Source: Vibrio sp. 10N.261.45.E2
Lineage (GTDB): Bacteria > Pseudomonadota > Gammaproteobacteria > Enterobacterales > Vibrionaceae
Assembly (NCBI RefSeq): GCF_002875705.1
Contig: NZ_MCZZ01000121.1
Span: forward strand, 1,025-65,024
Length of the DNA: 64,000 nucleotides
Direction: 5' to 3'
Shown here: in pieces, positions 49,729-58,543 of the stretch
How positions within the stretch are numbered: position 1 is the stretch's first letter
Layout of the letters: every line of letters starts with the position of its first letter
Notes under the pieces: model-generated
What the model was told of the DNA's origin: nothing
What the model saw: the letters and a program-made list of their open reading frames with translations, nothing else
The model's database searches: none
Program-made: the position numbers and the translations under genes

Positions 49729-50217
49729 CTACCGAACGGAGTTATCGATGTGACCTTTAAGACGGAAGATAGGGTTATAGTGACTGTCCGAATCAAGCAC
49801 CATTTCTGTATTGTCAGAATTAGTCATGCGGTAGCGATAGGTCTTTTCACCGGCCTTATATTCGAAGTAGTGGCCATCAAAGTCAAAGTTCGTCGAGACA
49901 ACAGACCCACGAACTGACACACCATTAGCATTCAGTACAAACTCGTCTGTCGCATAATGTGCAACATCCTGCTCTATCCAAGTGCCATATATTAGATGAT
50001 CAGGCGTCGCCGCATCTTGCACTCGGGAAAGCACATCACCGAATAAAGAAACCACCGCAAATGAACCCACCAAGGCTAAAACCATTAAGCAGCGCTCAAT
50101 GATCTTACGCTTCAACTTTGATTGATTGCGCTGATCTGCTTCACTGTAGAGGCCTTTGGTTATCTCATCGATTTTGTTCTTTGTTGCTGAAGCTTGTGGC
50201 ATTCGTTTACGACTCAT
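49729..50217 (-). CDS. DUF2850 family membrane-anchored protein
   Basis: A 162-residue protein with a basic N terminus, one transmembrane helix (about 42-64) and a beta-rich periplasmic C-terminal domain (about 75-160). The pattern (YGTWIEQDV, GHYFEYKAG, PIFRLKG) fits the Vibrio DUF2850 family, whose function is unknown. It is divergent from argA and would share the ARG-box region, but regulation by ArgR is only possible, not shown. Ribosome binding site is poor. Confidence 0.68.
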   Translation of the reverse strand: MSRKRMPQASATKNKIDEITKGLYSEADQRNQSKLKRKIIERCLMVLALVGSFAVVSLFGDVLSRVQDAATPDHLIYGTWIEQDVAHYATDEFVLNANGVSVRGSVVSTNFDFDGHYFEYKAGEKTYRYRMTNSDNTEMVLDSDSHYNPIFRLKGHIDNSVR

Positions 50218-50311
50218 AAGGATGCTATGCGCATTCTACACTGAGACAGTTTATATATTGAAGCCTAGATAAGAATAGTTTGCGCTTTATTCCAAAAAGA
50301 TGTTGTCTAGA

Positions 50312-50350
50312 TTTGAATTTAAATGCTAAATTAACGAATAAATAAACACA
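50312..50350 (+). promoter_or_regulatory. Tandem ARG boxes (ArgR operator) upstream of argA
   Basis: Two 18-base ARG-box-like elements, 50312-50329 and 50333-50350, are separated by exactly 3 bases, the spacing used by hexameric ArgR. Box 1 core TGAATTTAAATGCT has two mismatches to TGAAT-w4-ATTCA; box 2 core CGAATAAATAAACA has three. They lie 15-53 bases before the argA start codon. Confidence 0.5.
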
Positions 50351-50364
50351 AATGGACTTGTTCT

Positions 50365-51702
50365 GTGAAATTAAGAAGTACAGCGCTAGTAAAAGGTTTC
50401 AGACAATCAACCCCTTACGTGAATGCTCACCGTGGCAAAACCATGGTCATTATGCTGGGAGGTGAAGCTGTTGCCGATAGAAACTTTGGTAACATTATTA
50501 GCGACATTGCCCTACTCCATAGCCTTGGCGTGAAGATTGTTCTCGTTCACGGGGCAAGACCACAGATCAACCAACTGCTAGAAAAACAAGATTGCCATAC
50601 GCCTTATCACAAGAATATTAGAGTCACCGATGAATACTCTCTGGGTGTTGCTATGCAGGCAGCCGGCCAGCTACAACTCGCCATAACAGCCCGCCTTTCA
50701 ATGAGTTTGAACAACACCCCGATGGCAGGCACTCAACTCAATGTGATGAGTGGTAACTTCATTACCGCACAGCCACTAGGCGTGGATGACGGTACCGATT
50801 ACTGTCACAGCGGACGTATTCGTCGAATCGATATTGAAGGGATTAATCGCACACTTGACCAAGGTTCAATCGTACTACTTGGCCCTATTGCTAGCTCCGT
50901 GACTGGCGAAAGCTTTAATCTGCTTTCTGAAGAGGTCGCAACCCAAGTCGCTATTCGTCTAAAGGCCGACAAACTGATTGGCTTTTGCTCTGAGCAAGGT
51001 GTAACAGATGAAAACGGCAATGTACTTGCTGAACTCTTCCCTAAAGACGCTAAGAAAATTCTGGAACGCTTAACGGAATCTCAAAGTCCTGCTGAAGATA
51101 TGAGTACAGGAACACTGCGCTTCTTGAAAGGTGCGATCTCAGCTTGTCGTGCCGGAGTCCCTCGTTGCCACCTAATCAGCTACAAAGTCGACGGCGCATT
51201 AATCCAAGAGCTGTTCTCTTTTGATGGTATTGGCACCCAAGTGGTTATGGCGAGTGCTGAGCAAGTAAGACAAGCTCAGATTGACGATATTGGTGGCATA
51301 TTTGATCTCATTCGTCCTTTAGAAGAACAAGGCATCTTGGTTCGTCGTTCAAGAGAGCAATTAGAGCAGGAGATCCACCGCTTTACCATTATCGAAAAAG
51401 ACGGACTGATCATCGGCTGTGCAGCGCTATACGCCTACCCGGAAGATCACATGGCAGAGATGGCCTGTGTTGCAATTCATCCAGATTATCGTGATGGAAA
51501 TCGTGGCCAGTTATTATTGGATTACATGCGTCACCAATCTAAATCTCGTGATATCGACCAAATCTTTGTCCTGACGACACATAGCCTTCATTGGTTCCGT
51601 GAACAGGGCTTTTACGAGATAACAGTTGATGAATTACCGATGGAAAAGCAAGGGCTATACAACTATCAGAGAAACTCAAAGATCCTGGCGCTCAACGTAT
51701 AA
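50365..51702 (+). CDS. argA: ArgA, N-acetylglutamate synthase
   Basis: A 445-residue enzyme for the first step of arginine synthesis. The N-terminal amino acid kinase domain (about 25-290) contains the [14 protein letters not shown] start and binds arginine for feedback; the C-terminal GNAT domain (about 298-445) carries AcCoA motif [14 protein letters not shown]. The start is GTG at 50365. It is preceded by a candidate ArgR operator. Confidence 0.96.
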   Translation: MKLRSTALVKGFRQSTPYVNAHRGKTMVIMLGGEAVADRNFGNIISDIALLHSLGVKIVLVHGARPQINQLLEKQDCHTPYHKNIRVTDEYSLGVAMQAAGQLQLAITARLSMSLNNTPMAGTQLNVMSGNFITAQPLGVDDGTDYCHSGRIRRIDIEGINRTLDQGSIVLLGPIASSVTGESFNLLSEEVATQVAIRLKADKLIGFCSEQGVTDENGNVLAELFPKDAKKILERLTESQSPAEDMSTGTLRFLKGAISACRAGVPRCHLISYKVDGALIQELFSFDGIGTQVVMASAEQVRQAQIDDIGGIFDLIRPLEEQGILVRRSREQLEQEIHRFTIIEKDGLIIGCAALYAYPEDHMAEMACVAIHPDYRDGNRGQLLLDYMRHQSKSRDIDQIFVLTTHSLHWFREQGFYEITVDELPMEKQGLYNYQRNSKILALNV

Positions 51703-51984
51703 ATAAAGTTTTGGAGCACAATCTCACTTCAAAAGAAAAATAATTGCAAATGTAATCGTTTTCTATATGAGATTTATTAACTATGCACTTTAACTCACAA
51801 GTAAAATTGTATAGAATTTGGTCGCTTTAACAAAATAACAAATGTTTTTATTGGAATTACCATCTCGGTTGTCATATCACATGCATTGAGGTGGTCACTG
51901 CACGGATTGCTATACCCGTTGACGGTCAGCACGCTAACATTAGCTCTGCTCGTTAATATAAACAGCAAAAAGAGCAACATTGAT
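51703..51984. other. Gap between argA and the small plus-strand gene
   Basis: AT-rich, no strong hairpin and no gene that I can support. The open frame of the downstream small ORF reaches back to a TTG at 51886, adding a hydrophobic segment, but no ribosome binding site is visible. Confidence 0.4.
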
Positions 51985-52176
51985 ATGAGAACCATTGTTT
52001 GTAACTCGCTGCAAAGTTTTTGGGATATGGCTGATAACCAATTCTTAGAAGGGCTAGACGTACACTGCGTGTTCCCTGTTAGCGAGAATCTAAAAGAGTT
52101 TATTTTGAATTGCCAAGCAAAATACAAGATAAACCACATATCGTTTACTCGAGCGTTTTTAAGCAAAGAGTCTTAA
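51985..52176 (+). CDS. Small protein of unknown function, 63 residues
   Basis: A short frame with plausible codon use, ATG at 51985 and a terminator-like hairpin 8 bases after its stop. The product has four Cys (VCNSL, VHCVF, LNCQA segments) and no signal peptide in the short form. If the TTG at 51886 is used (96 residues), a membrane helix would precede it. The ribosome binding site is weak (AAGAG). I do not recognise the family. Confidence 0.4.
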   Translation: MRTIVCNSLQSFWDMADNQFLEGLDVHCVFPVSENLKEFILNCQAKYKINHISFTRAFLSKES

Positions 52177-52183
52177 TAACGTT

Positions 52184-52213
52184 CAAAGCAACCAGGGATG
52201 GTTGCTTTGTGTT
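52184..52213 (+). terminator. Terminator after the small gene
   Basis: CAAAGCAACC (52184-52193) pairs with GGTTGCTTTG (52200-52209) around AGGGAT; a short TGTTT follows. It lies between the small plus-strand gene and recD. Confidence 0.7.
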
Positions 52214-52255
52214 TATCTAACTTAAATTCAAGTCCTTTCTAGCGGTAATTAACAA

Positions 52256-54460
52256 CTAGTTTGTTAAGCGACTGCCTAAACCACTCATTCGCTCTGTTTT
52301 CACCTTAATCCCACGCTTCAACACATTTATGTCGCTGAACATCATCAGTCGTTTCTTGGCACGTGTAATACCGGTATAGATAAGCTCTCGCGTTAGAATA
52401 GGGCTGAAATCCGGCGGCAGGATCATTAAGGTCAGATCAAATTCACTACCCTGAGATTTGTGTATCGTCATTGCATAAGCCGTTTCATGCTCAGGCACTC
52501 GGCTTGGTAGCACAGCTTTCACACTACCATCCGGCAACTCAAAGTAGACCTTCAATCTAGGCACAGAGTCAGAGTGGCTTGAGTCCGCTTCAAGCATACA
52601 GATACCAATATCACCATTGTATAACCCCAAGCCATGATCGTTACGCGTTACCATCACTGGTCGCCCGTGATACCACAACTCATCGTTGTGTGGATTCACT
52701 AAACGTCTTGCAGCAAGTGCTCTTTCGATTCTGTGGTTGAGGCCTTTAACACCAAAATCCCCTTCACGAATAGAACATAACAGTCGGCATCGGCTGAACA
52801 GATCGAGCACCGACTTCGCTCGCGCTTCTTGAGTTTCTAAATCTTCTAGCGGCACATTCATTCGGTTGAGATACCCGCCATACTCATTGACTAAAGTACG
52901 CAGCATCAAATTATAGCTGTCACTCGACAGAGGATGGTTTTCAATGTCTCCAAACCCTTTAGCAAACACTTGGTCAACTTGACTGGCAGACCCGTTATTG
53001 ATCGCTTTTGCCAACTGTCCGATACCTGAACGCGCATCGAAACGGTAACTCTTCTGCAGCATACACAAGCTATCCGCAATCGCAGGAGGGTTAACCGCTC
53101 CAGCTTTGCCTTGCCTTGTTTTAGCTATCGCATCAAAGCCTGTCATCTCCGCAATCAAGTTTCCTTGCGCGGTGCTGTAACCAGCAGAGTTGAATGAACA
53201 GATATCACCCAACACAGCACCTGCCTCTACTGAAGCGAGTTGGTCTTTATCACCCAATAAGATGAGCCTTGCGTGCTCAGGAAGCGCATCCACCAGCTTA
53301 TACATCATCGACAGATCGACCATCGATGCTTCATCCACCACCAAAATATCAAGGTGAAGTGGATTGCGTCGGTTATGTCTAAATTCAGCTCGATTAGGAA
53401 TCGCACCCAGTAAGCGGTGTAAGGTACTGGATTCAGTCGGTATATTCACCTTAACTTCTGGCGCTAGAGGCAGTTGTTCAATCGCTTTACCAATCGACTC
53501 GGTTAAACGCGCCGCCGCTTTACCTGTCGGTGCCACCAGCTTGATCGTCGGTGTTTTACCTTGGCTGAGTGATTGCTCGACCATAGCCGACAATAACTTG
53601 GTTACTGTGGTTGTTTTACCGGTCCCCGGTCCACCAGAAATCACCGCAAAGCGCCGACTCAGCGCCACCGCTGCTGCCACTTTTTGCCAATTCAAACATG
53701 CCGATAACGGTGCTAAGCTGTCTAGAACATCTAAGTCTGTTACCTGCTTAGCTTGAACAATCGCTTGGTCGATTGCGCCCCAATTCAGAGATTGCTCATC
53801 GACGATATCAAGATGATCACACACCAGCTGTTGGCGGAATACTTGAGACGTTTGTTGGCTTGCTTCAGCCTTCGCTAAGGCGTTAAACAGAAAGTGATAG
53901 CTGCGTGCAAAGAGCTGATTAAGTGTTTCCGTCAGCGCCTTTTTCTGTTCTATATTGAACTCTACCGGCTTACTTAAACGGTTTAACGTGTCTGCCAGCA
54001 CTACCTCGTAATTCCAGTAACGCTGTAAGTAGACACGCTGTCCATCAAACATTAGCGGCTTAACACAGTCATTGGTTGTTCCAACTAGGTTAGATGATTG
54101 CAGAACAGTCACCCAATCAATACCCAACAGTTTTTGGTTCAATTGCAGTGCCGTTTCACCGTATAACCCGAGTAACTGGGCTAAATCTGTTGTTTGTTCA
54201 GGGCCTGCCTTATGCTGCTGTATAAGCTGAGTACAAATATGCCCCTTGCCCAACTCATGACTCACCACCCCAGCTAGAAAGCCGATCTCTTGAGAGTGAC
54301 TCGTCGCTTGCTGAGCAATAAAACGAGCAAACTGATAATCCAATTGGCGAATCGAACCCTTGTCTGCAAGGAACTTGAGTACATCCATGATCTGCTCAGG
54401 GATAAGTGAAACTGGCTTTACAGCGTTAACTGTTTCCATAGTCGTCGTGGTCGTTGTCAT
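52256..54460 (-). CDS. recD: RecD, exodeoxyribonuclease V alpha subunit
   Basis: A 734-residue SF1B 5'-3' helicase, the fast motor of RecBCD. Walker A is SGGPGTGKTTT (about 275), motif II LVVDEASMVD (about 372), and the C-terminal ETAYAMTIHKSQGSEFD (motif V/VI region, about 650). It is about 120 residues longer than E. coli RecD (608), with an extra central insertion. Its start overlaps the recB stop by one base (TAATG). Confidence 0.95.
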   Translation of the reverse strand: MTTTTTTMETVNAVKPVSLIPEQIMDVLKFLADKGSIRQLDYQFARFIAQQATSHSQEIGFLAGVVSHELGKGHICTQLIQQHKAGPEQTTDLAQLLGLYGETALQLNQKLLGIDWVTVLQSSNLVGTTNDCVKPLMFDGQRVYLQRYWNYEVVLADTLNRLSKPVEFNIEQKKALTETLNQLFARSYHFLFNALAKAEASQQTSQVFRQQLVCDHLDIVDEQSLNWGAIDQAIVQAKQVTDLDVLDSLAPLSACLNWQKVAAAVALSRRFAVISGGPGTGKTTTVTKLLSAMVEQSLSQGKTPTIKLVAPTGKAAARLTESIGKAIEQLPLAPEVKVNIPTESSTLHRLLGAIPNRAEFRHNRRNPLHLDILVVDEASMVDLSMMYKLVDALPEHARLILLGDKDQLASVEAGAVLGDICSFNSAGYSTAQGNLIAEMTGFDAIAKTRQGKAGAVNPPAIADSLCMLQKSYRFDARSGIGQLAKAINNGSASQVDQVFAKGFGDIENHPLSSDSYNLMLRTLVNEYGGYLNRMNVPLEDLETQEARAKSVLDLFSRCRLLCSIREGDFGVKGLNHRIERALAARRLVNPHNDELWYHGRPVMVTRNDHGLGLYNGDIGICMLEADSSHSDSVPRLKVYFELPDGSVKAVLPSRVPEHETAYAMTIHKSQGSEFDLTLMILPPDFSPILTRELIYTGITRAKKRLMMFSDINVLKRGIKVKTERMSGLGSRLTN

Positions 54461-57400
54461 TATAGAAGCCCCATCTGTCCAGTTTCATTATCATTCAATT
54501 GTGCTGAACGTCTGTCTATCACTTTACCGTCAATCAATTGATCCATTTCATCGAGCAAAGCCAATGTAGGTTTAGCCGAGAAAACACCTTGTTGAGATTG
54601 GCCGTCCATTCCTCTTAAGAACAAGTAATAAACCCCACCGAAATGTTGTTCATAACTGTAATCCGCAACGCGGCTGCGTAAGAAGCGATGTAAGGCCAAC
54701 GCATAGATTTGATATTGCAGATCGTAGCGGTGGTCTGCCATCGCCGATTTCAATGCTTCACCATGGTAGACGGCAACGTCATCACCTAGATGGTTCGATT
54801 TCCAGTCGAGCACATAGTATTTACCTTGGTGCTCAAACACCAAATCGATGAAACCTTTCAGCATGCCTTGCACGGTTTGAAAGCCAAGATCACCGGCTTT
54901 TGCTGATAGCGGATCATGGTACTGAATGGTTTGATTCAATTCAGATGCAGCTAACACTTCGATCGGCAACAAGAATTCCATCTCAACCAATCGTTGCGTT
55001 GAGTCTTTCTCGCTTAGCTTTAAATTCTTTCCATCTAAAGCCGTGTTCAGCACCGTATCAACCAGTTGTTGAAGCACCGGTAACCATTCGAGTTCGTATT
55101 GCTCTGACTCTAACAAGTGAGTGATTACTTGCGTGTTATGTTCGCTGGTTGCTGGCTCGGTAAATTCAACATTCTCAAACAAGGTGTGTAAGAAAGTACC
55201 CGGGCGAGCACCGCGAGGGAACGTGAATATAGAACGTTCAGGCTCAATCAGTTCCGACTCATCTTGCTCATCGGCTGAATCAATATCGAAGCCAGACACC
55301 TCAATCGTAGCGTCATGGCTTGCTCCGTGACTGCCTTGTTTTACAAGCCCCGAGTAACTGGTGATACGCCAAGCTCTGTCGATTGAAGCCTTGAGTTCAT
55401 TGGCCTGTAAGTCTTCACTCAACTGCTCTGTTTGCACAAACACTTGCTCGTGAGCGGTTGGTGTTTCGGCTAACAGCACACTTGAATTTTTTCCTTCAAT
55501 GGCCGCTAGAGCTTGATGCAATTCGGCAATACCTTGCTCTTGACCGTTTTGAACCAAGTAGCCCATAGCACTCAAATGTACGCCTGTCGGCTCTTTGGTT
55601 GAACGCCCTTTACGCAGTGGTGCCATACCAATGAAACAGCCATAAACCGCACGAGTCAGCGCTACATAAATCAAGCGTAGATCTTCCGCTTGTCGCTCTT
55701 TATCGGCTTGAGCTAAGGCACTGTCACTACCTGTAATATCCAGTACTGTAGTATCTGAATCATGGTCGTAGAATTTGCCTTCGCTCGCTTCTCGGTAACT
55801 CGCGACAAATGGCAGAAACACTAAGTCATATTCCAAACCTTTCGACTTATGAATGGTAACGATTTGAACCAAGTTTCTTTCGGATTCAAGACGCTGAATG
55901 TCATCTTCACTACCGCCCAAACCGTTTTGAGCATCTGAGATCGCTTCTGCTAGCCAACGTAGCAAGCCATAGTCACTGTCGAGCTCTTGTCTTGCCTGTT
56001 GTAGTAATTCGCCAATGTGCATTAAATCGGTGAGTGAGCGCTCACCATTTTCTTCTTCCAACAAGCGCTCTGCTAGATGACGTTTACTGATAACGCTGCG
56101 AAGCATTGGTAATACACCACGCTGTAGCCACAACTTACGATACTCACGAAACTCGTTAACGACGTTTTCCCACACTACTTCATCGTTATTGAGTTCATCC
56201 AATGAAGCCGCATCCAAAGCAAACAACTCAGAGGCTAGACTCGCGCGCAATGCACGGTCGTTTTCAGGTGTCAGTACCGCTTGCAGTAAGCGTTGGATAT
56301 CTTGTGCAACCAAGCTAGTGAACACACTGTCTCGGTTAGATAAGTACACGCTCGCAATTCCTTGCTCAGACAGCGCATTCTTGATCAGACGACCTTCACT
56401 ACCGGTTCGAACCAAGACAGCAATATCACCCGCATTCACGGCATGTTGTTTTTTGCCGTTATCAAAATAGGCTTGCTGATTTTGAGAAGCGGTCAGAATG
56501 GTTTGAATTTGACTCGCGGTCGCCTCGGCCATTGCCTTGTGATATTCGCCTTTTGGTAATGGCTTGTCTTCAGCCTCTTGCAGCCAAAAGGTGAGTGCGT
56601 GCTGAGTTTCACCATTCATCACCCATTGGCGTTTGTCGGCCGATGGACTGGCTGCAACAGGCAGAAATGGAATGTCTTGGTCATAGATAAACGGACTATC
56701 CGAGTTCATAAACACTTGGTTTACTGCGCTAACCATATCAGCACTCGAACGCCAGTTGGTGCCTAAGGTGTAGTGAGCACTAACTTGGTTTCTCGCCTTG
56801 ATATAGGTAAAGATATCTGCGCCACGGAAGCCATAGATAGCCTGCTTCGGGTCACCGATCATAAACAAACCACACTGCGGGCTATCGAGATAGATTCGGC
56901 TAAAAATACTGTATTGCAGCGGATCGGTATCTTGGAATTCATCGATCATCGCCACCGGGTAGAGCGTGCGAATTCTTTCCACCAGCAATGATTGCTCATC
57001 GACATCAATCGACGCGGATAACTGAGTCAGTAGGTCGTCAAATGATAACCACTGCTTCTGCTGTTTTGCCTTGGCTAACATAGTTCGACAGTGAGTAATC
57101 GCATGTGCCAATAACGGAGCTTTTAGATCGGCTGGGTTATTTAGGAAATCGTCAATCGCTTCGAAAACAGCATGTTGAGGTGCGGTGCCTTTCGGTGTTT
57201 TCTCGATTAAAGTAGCTTGAGAGAACTTCTCTAATTTATCTGGAAACTGGTAATCATGAGTATCACTTTGTGCCCATGTTGTTACGGCTTCTAACCATGT
57301 CGGCAGAGATTTCTTGGTGTAGCTACGCTTATTCACATCCGAGCCAGAGATCAAAGCCAAAAAGTCCGCTTCGGATTCGCACCACAACGCCTTAAGCTGC

Positions 57401-58134
57401 TTCACTTTGTCTAGGTTTTGGTTGTGCAAAGTTTGCAAGTCACCCGACATCGCATCTACGGTTAGCTTCAATGGAGATCCCGTCAGATAGCGATTTACGT
57501 CCGCTAGTAACGCAGAAGGTGAACCCCAGATATTACGAACCTCACCAGCCAGTTGAATGGGCAACGGGTAAAATTGTTTACGCCAATAATCGGCAACCAC
57601 TTGTGCTTTTAGGTGACTTTCATCGGTGACAAATTCGTTATCAAAACGGCTGCCAGACTCGAAGGCATTTTGAGTCAACATTCGCTGACAGAAGCCGTGA
57701 ATGGTGTAGACCGCAGCTTCATCCATTTGCCTTTCGGCATTGAGCAGTGTTTTTGCAGCGCCAGCGTGGTCTTCGATTGCTTGCAACAGAGGGGCAATGA
57801 CTGGGTCGTCACTCTGCCCGCGAGCAAACGCAATCCGTGCATCATGGATTCGGGCACGGATACGATCTCGCAGCTCTGCGGTTGCCGCTTCGGTAAAGGT
57901 CACCACTAGAATTTGGTCTACGGTCAGTGGCTCATGGTGTCGGGTCGCTTCCGTCAGTTCACTTTGTGGTGCAGCCGTGCCGTGTCCGAGCAGTAAGCGC
58001 AAGTACAAGCCAGCAATAGTAAATGTTTTACCTGTACCCGCCGATGCTTCAATTAAACGCGCGCCATGAAGTGGAAACGTCATGGTATTGAGTGTCTGTG
58101 GAGCAATTACCTGAACACTGCTTGTGGTCGTCAT
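54460..58134 (-). CDS. recB: RecB, exodeoxyribonuclease V beta subunit
   Basis: A 1224-residue SF1A 3'-5' helicase and nuclease. Walker A is SAGTGKT (31-37), UvrD-like motifs follow (AMIDEFQDTDPLQY, VTIHKSKGLEYD), and the C-terminal nuclease domain has the GFIDLVFEHQGKYYVLDWKSN motif with catalytic Asp and Lys. Length is close to E. coli RecB (1180). Translationally coupled to recD; separated from recC by 409 bases. Confidence 0.97.
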   Translation of the reverse strand: MTTTSSVQVIAPQTLNTMTFPLHGARLIEASAGTGKTFTIAGLYLRLLLGHGTAAPQSELTEATRHHEPLTVDQILVVTFTEAATAELRDRIRARIHDARIAFARGQSDDPVIAPLLQAIEDHAGAAKTLLNAERQMDEAAVYTIHGFCQRMLTQNAFESGSRFDNEFVTDESHLKAQVVADYWRKQFYPLPIQLAGEVRNIWGSPSALLADVNRYLTGSPLKLTVDAMSGDLQTLHNQNLDKVKQLKALWCESEADFLALISGSDVNKRSYTKKSLPTWLEAVTTWAQSDTHDYQFPDKLEKFSQATLIEKTPKGTAPQHAVFEAIDDFLNNPADLKAPLLAHAITHCRTMLAKAKQQKQWLSFDDLLTQLSASIDVDEQSLLVERIRTLYPVAMIDEFQDTDPLQYSIFSRIYLDSPQCGLFMIGDPKQAIYGFRGADIFTYIKARNQVSAHYTLGTNWRSSADMVSAVNQVFMNSDSPFIYDQDIPFLPVAASPSADKRQWVMNGETQHALTFWLQEAEDKPLPKGEYHKAMAEATASQIQTILTASQNQQAYFDNGKKQHAVNAGDIAVLVRTGSEGRLIKNALSEQGIASVYLSNRDSVFTSLVAQDIQRLLQAVLTPENDRALRASLASELFALDAASLDELNNDEVVWENVVNEFREYRKLWLQRGVLPMLRSVISKRHLAERLLEEENGERSLTDLMHIGELLQQARQELDSDYGLLRWLAEAISDAQNGLGGSEDDIQRLESERNLVQIVTIHKSKGLEYDLVFLPFVASYREASEGKFYDHDSDTTVLDITGSDSALAQADKERQAEDLRLIYVALTRAVYGCFIGMAPLRKGRSTKEPTGVHLSAMGYLVQNGQEQGIAELHQALAAIEGKNSSVLLAETPTAHEQVFVQTEQLSEDLQANELKASIDRAWRITSYSGLVKQGSHGASHDATIEVSGFDIDSADEQDESELIEPERSIFTFPRGARPGTFLHTLFENVEFTEPATSEHNTQVITHLLESEQYELEWLPVLQQLVDTVLNTALDGKNLKLSEKDSTQRLVEMEFLLPIEVLAASELNQTIQYHDPLSAKAGDLGFQTVQGMLKGFIDLVFEHQGKYYVLDWKSNHLGDDVAVYHGEALKSAMADHRYDLQYQIYALALHRFLRSRVADYSYEQHFGGVYYLFLRGMDGQSQQGVFSAKPTLALLDEMDQLIDGKVIDRRSAQLNDNETGQMGLL

Positions 58135-58231
58135 GCCTTACTGCCTTCTGATAAATATGTTGTTACAAATGTGACCTAGCGTGGAAAACGTCATTCAATT
58201 TACGTCCTACGCTGATTTGTTAATAGTTAGT

Positions 58232-58375
58232 GCGATCTCTCTCACGGATCAATTCAGATCGCCTCGCTACTATGCGCCCACGAGTTCAGGAGCGCGTACG
58301 AGTTTTGTACTTTACGGCGTTACTTTGAACCACAGAATAATGGTCCCTCTGACCTGTGGCCGTACAGCGAACGCC
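58232..58375 (-). repeat. Group of inverted repeats in the recC-recB gap
   Basis: One structure nests GGCGTT (58316-58321) with AACGCC (58370-58375) around CCACAG (58330-58335) with CTGTGG (58354-58359). A second has GCGATCT (58232-58238) with AGATCGC (58256-58262). They lie in the likely recC-recB transcript; no T-run follows either. Confidence 0.45.
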
Positions 58376-58537
58376 CTACACTAATAATGATTTACTGGCG
58401 GCCACTTTATTTCCTGTACCTTGCTTCTCTTCACCTTGATTTCCTTCACCGAGAAAGCAAGTACCCCAAATGCTTACCAGCGACTCTCTTTCGTCATTCA
58501 ATAATTCAGCGCACCCGCGATTGATCATGTCGATCAC
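58376..58537 (-). CDS. Small ORF directly after recC, 53 residues
   Basis: The frame begins at GTG 58537, nine bases after an AGGAG that forms the last codons of recC, and stops at 58376. A second GTG at 58543 follows the recC stop without a gap. The product is mostly polar with a Gly/Glu/Gln-rich middle and a short hydrophobic patch (LVSIWGTCFLG); no known domain. Ribosome binding site and position make translation by re-initiation plausible. Homologues would be needed to confirm it. Confidence 0.4.
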   Translation of the reverse strand: MIDMINRGCAELLNDERESLVSIWGTCFLGEGNQGEEKQGTGNKVAASKSLLV

Positions 58538-58543
58538 AGCCAC

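Larger units (their letters stand above)
58135..58543. other. recC-recB gap in the ptrA position
   Basis: 409 bases between recC and recB on the minus strand. In enteric bacteria ptrA lies here. The recC-proximal 160 bases hold a short ORF that starts from the end of recC; the rest carries several inverted repeats (58316-58375, 58232-58262) and no convincing gene. The plus-strand frame 58181-58384 is judged non-coding. Confidence 0.55.

Noticed and set aside
51795..52166. Minus-strand ORF of 123 codons downstream of argA
   Set aside because: It is antisense to the small plus-strand gene, crosses no ribosome binding site and the plus-strand frame has the adjacent terminator.
58300..58380. Integron attC (VCR-like) site in the recC-recB gap
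   Set aside because: GGCGTT/AACGCC arms recall Vibrio repeats, but the paired GTTRRRY and RYYYAAC core sites are not found in the right arrangement and there are no gene cassettes around.
58181..58384. Plus-strand ORF of 67 codons between recC and recB
   Set aside because: It runs through the inverted repeats, opposes both neighbours and has no ribosome binding site or recognisable content.
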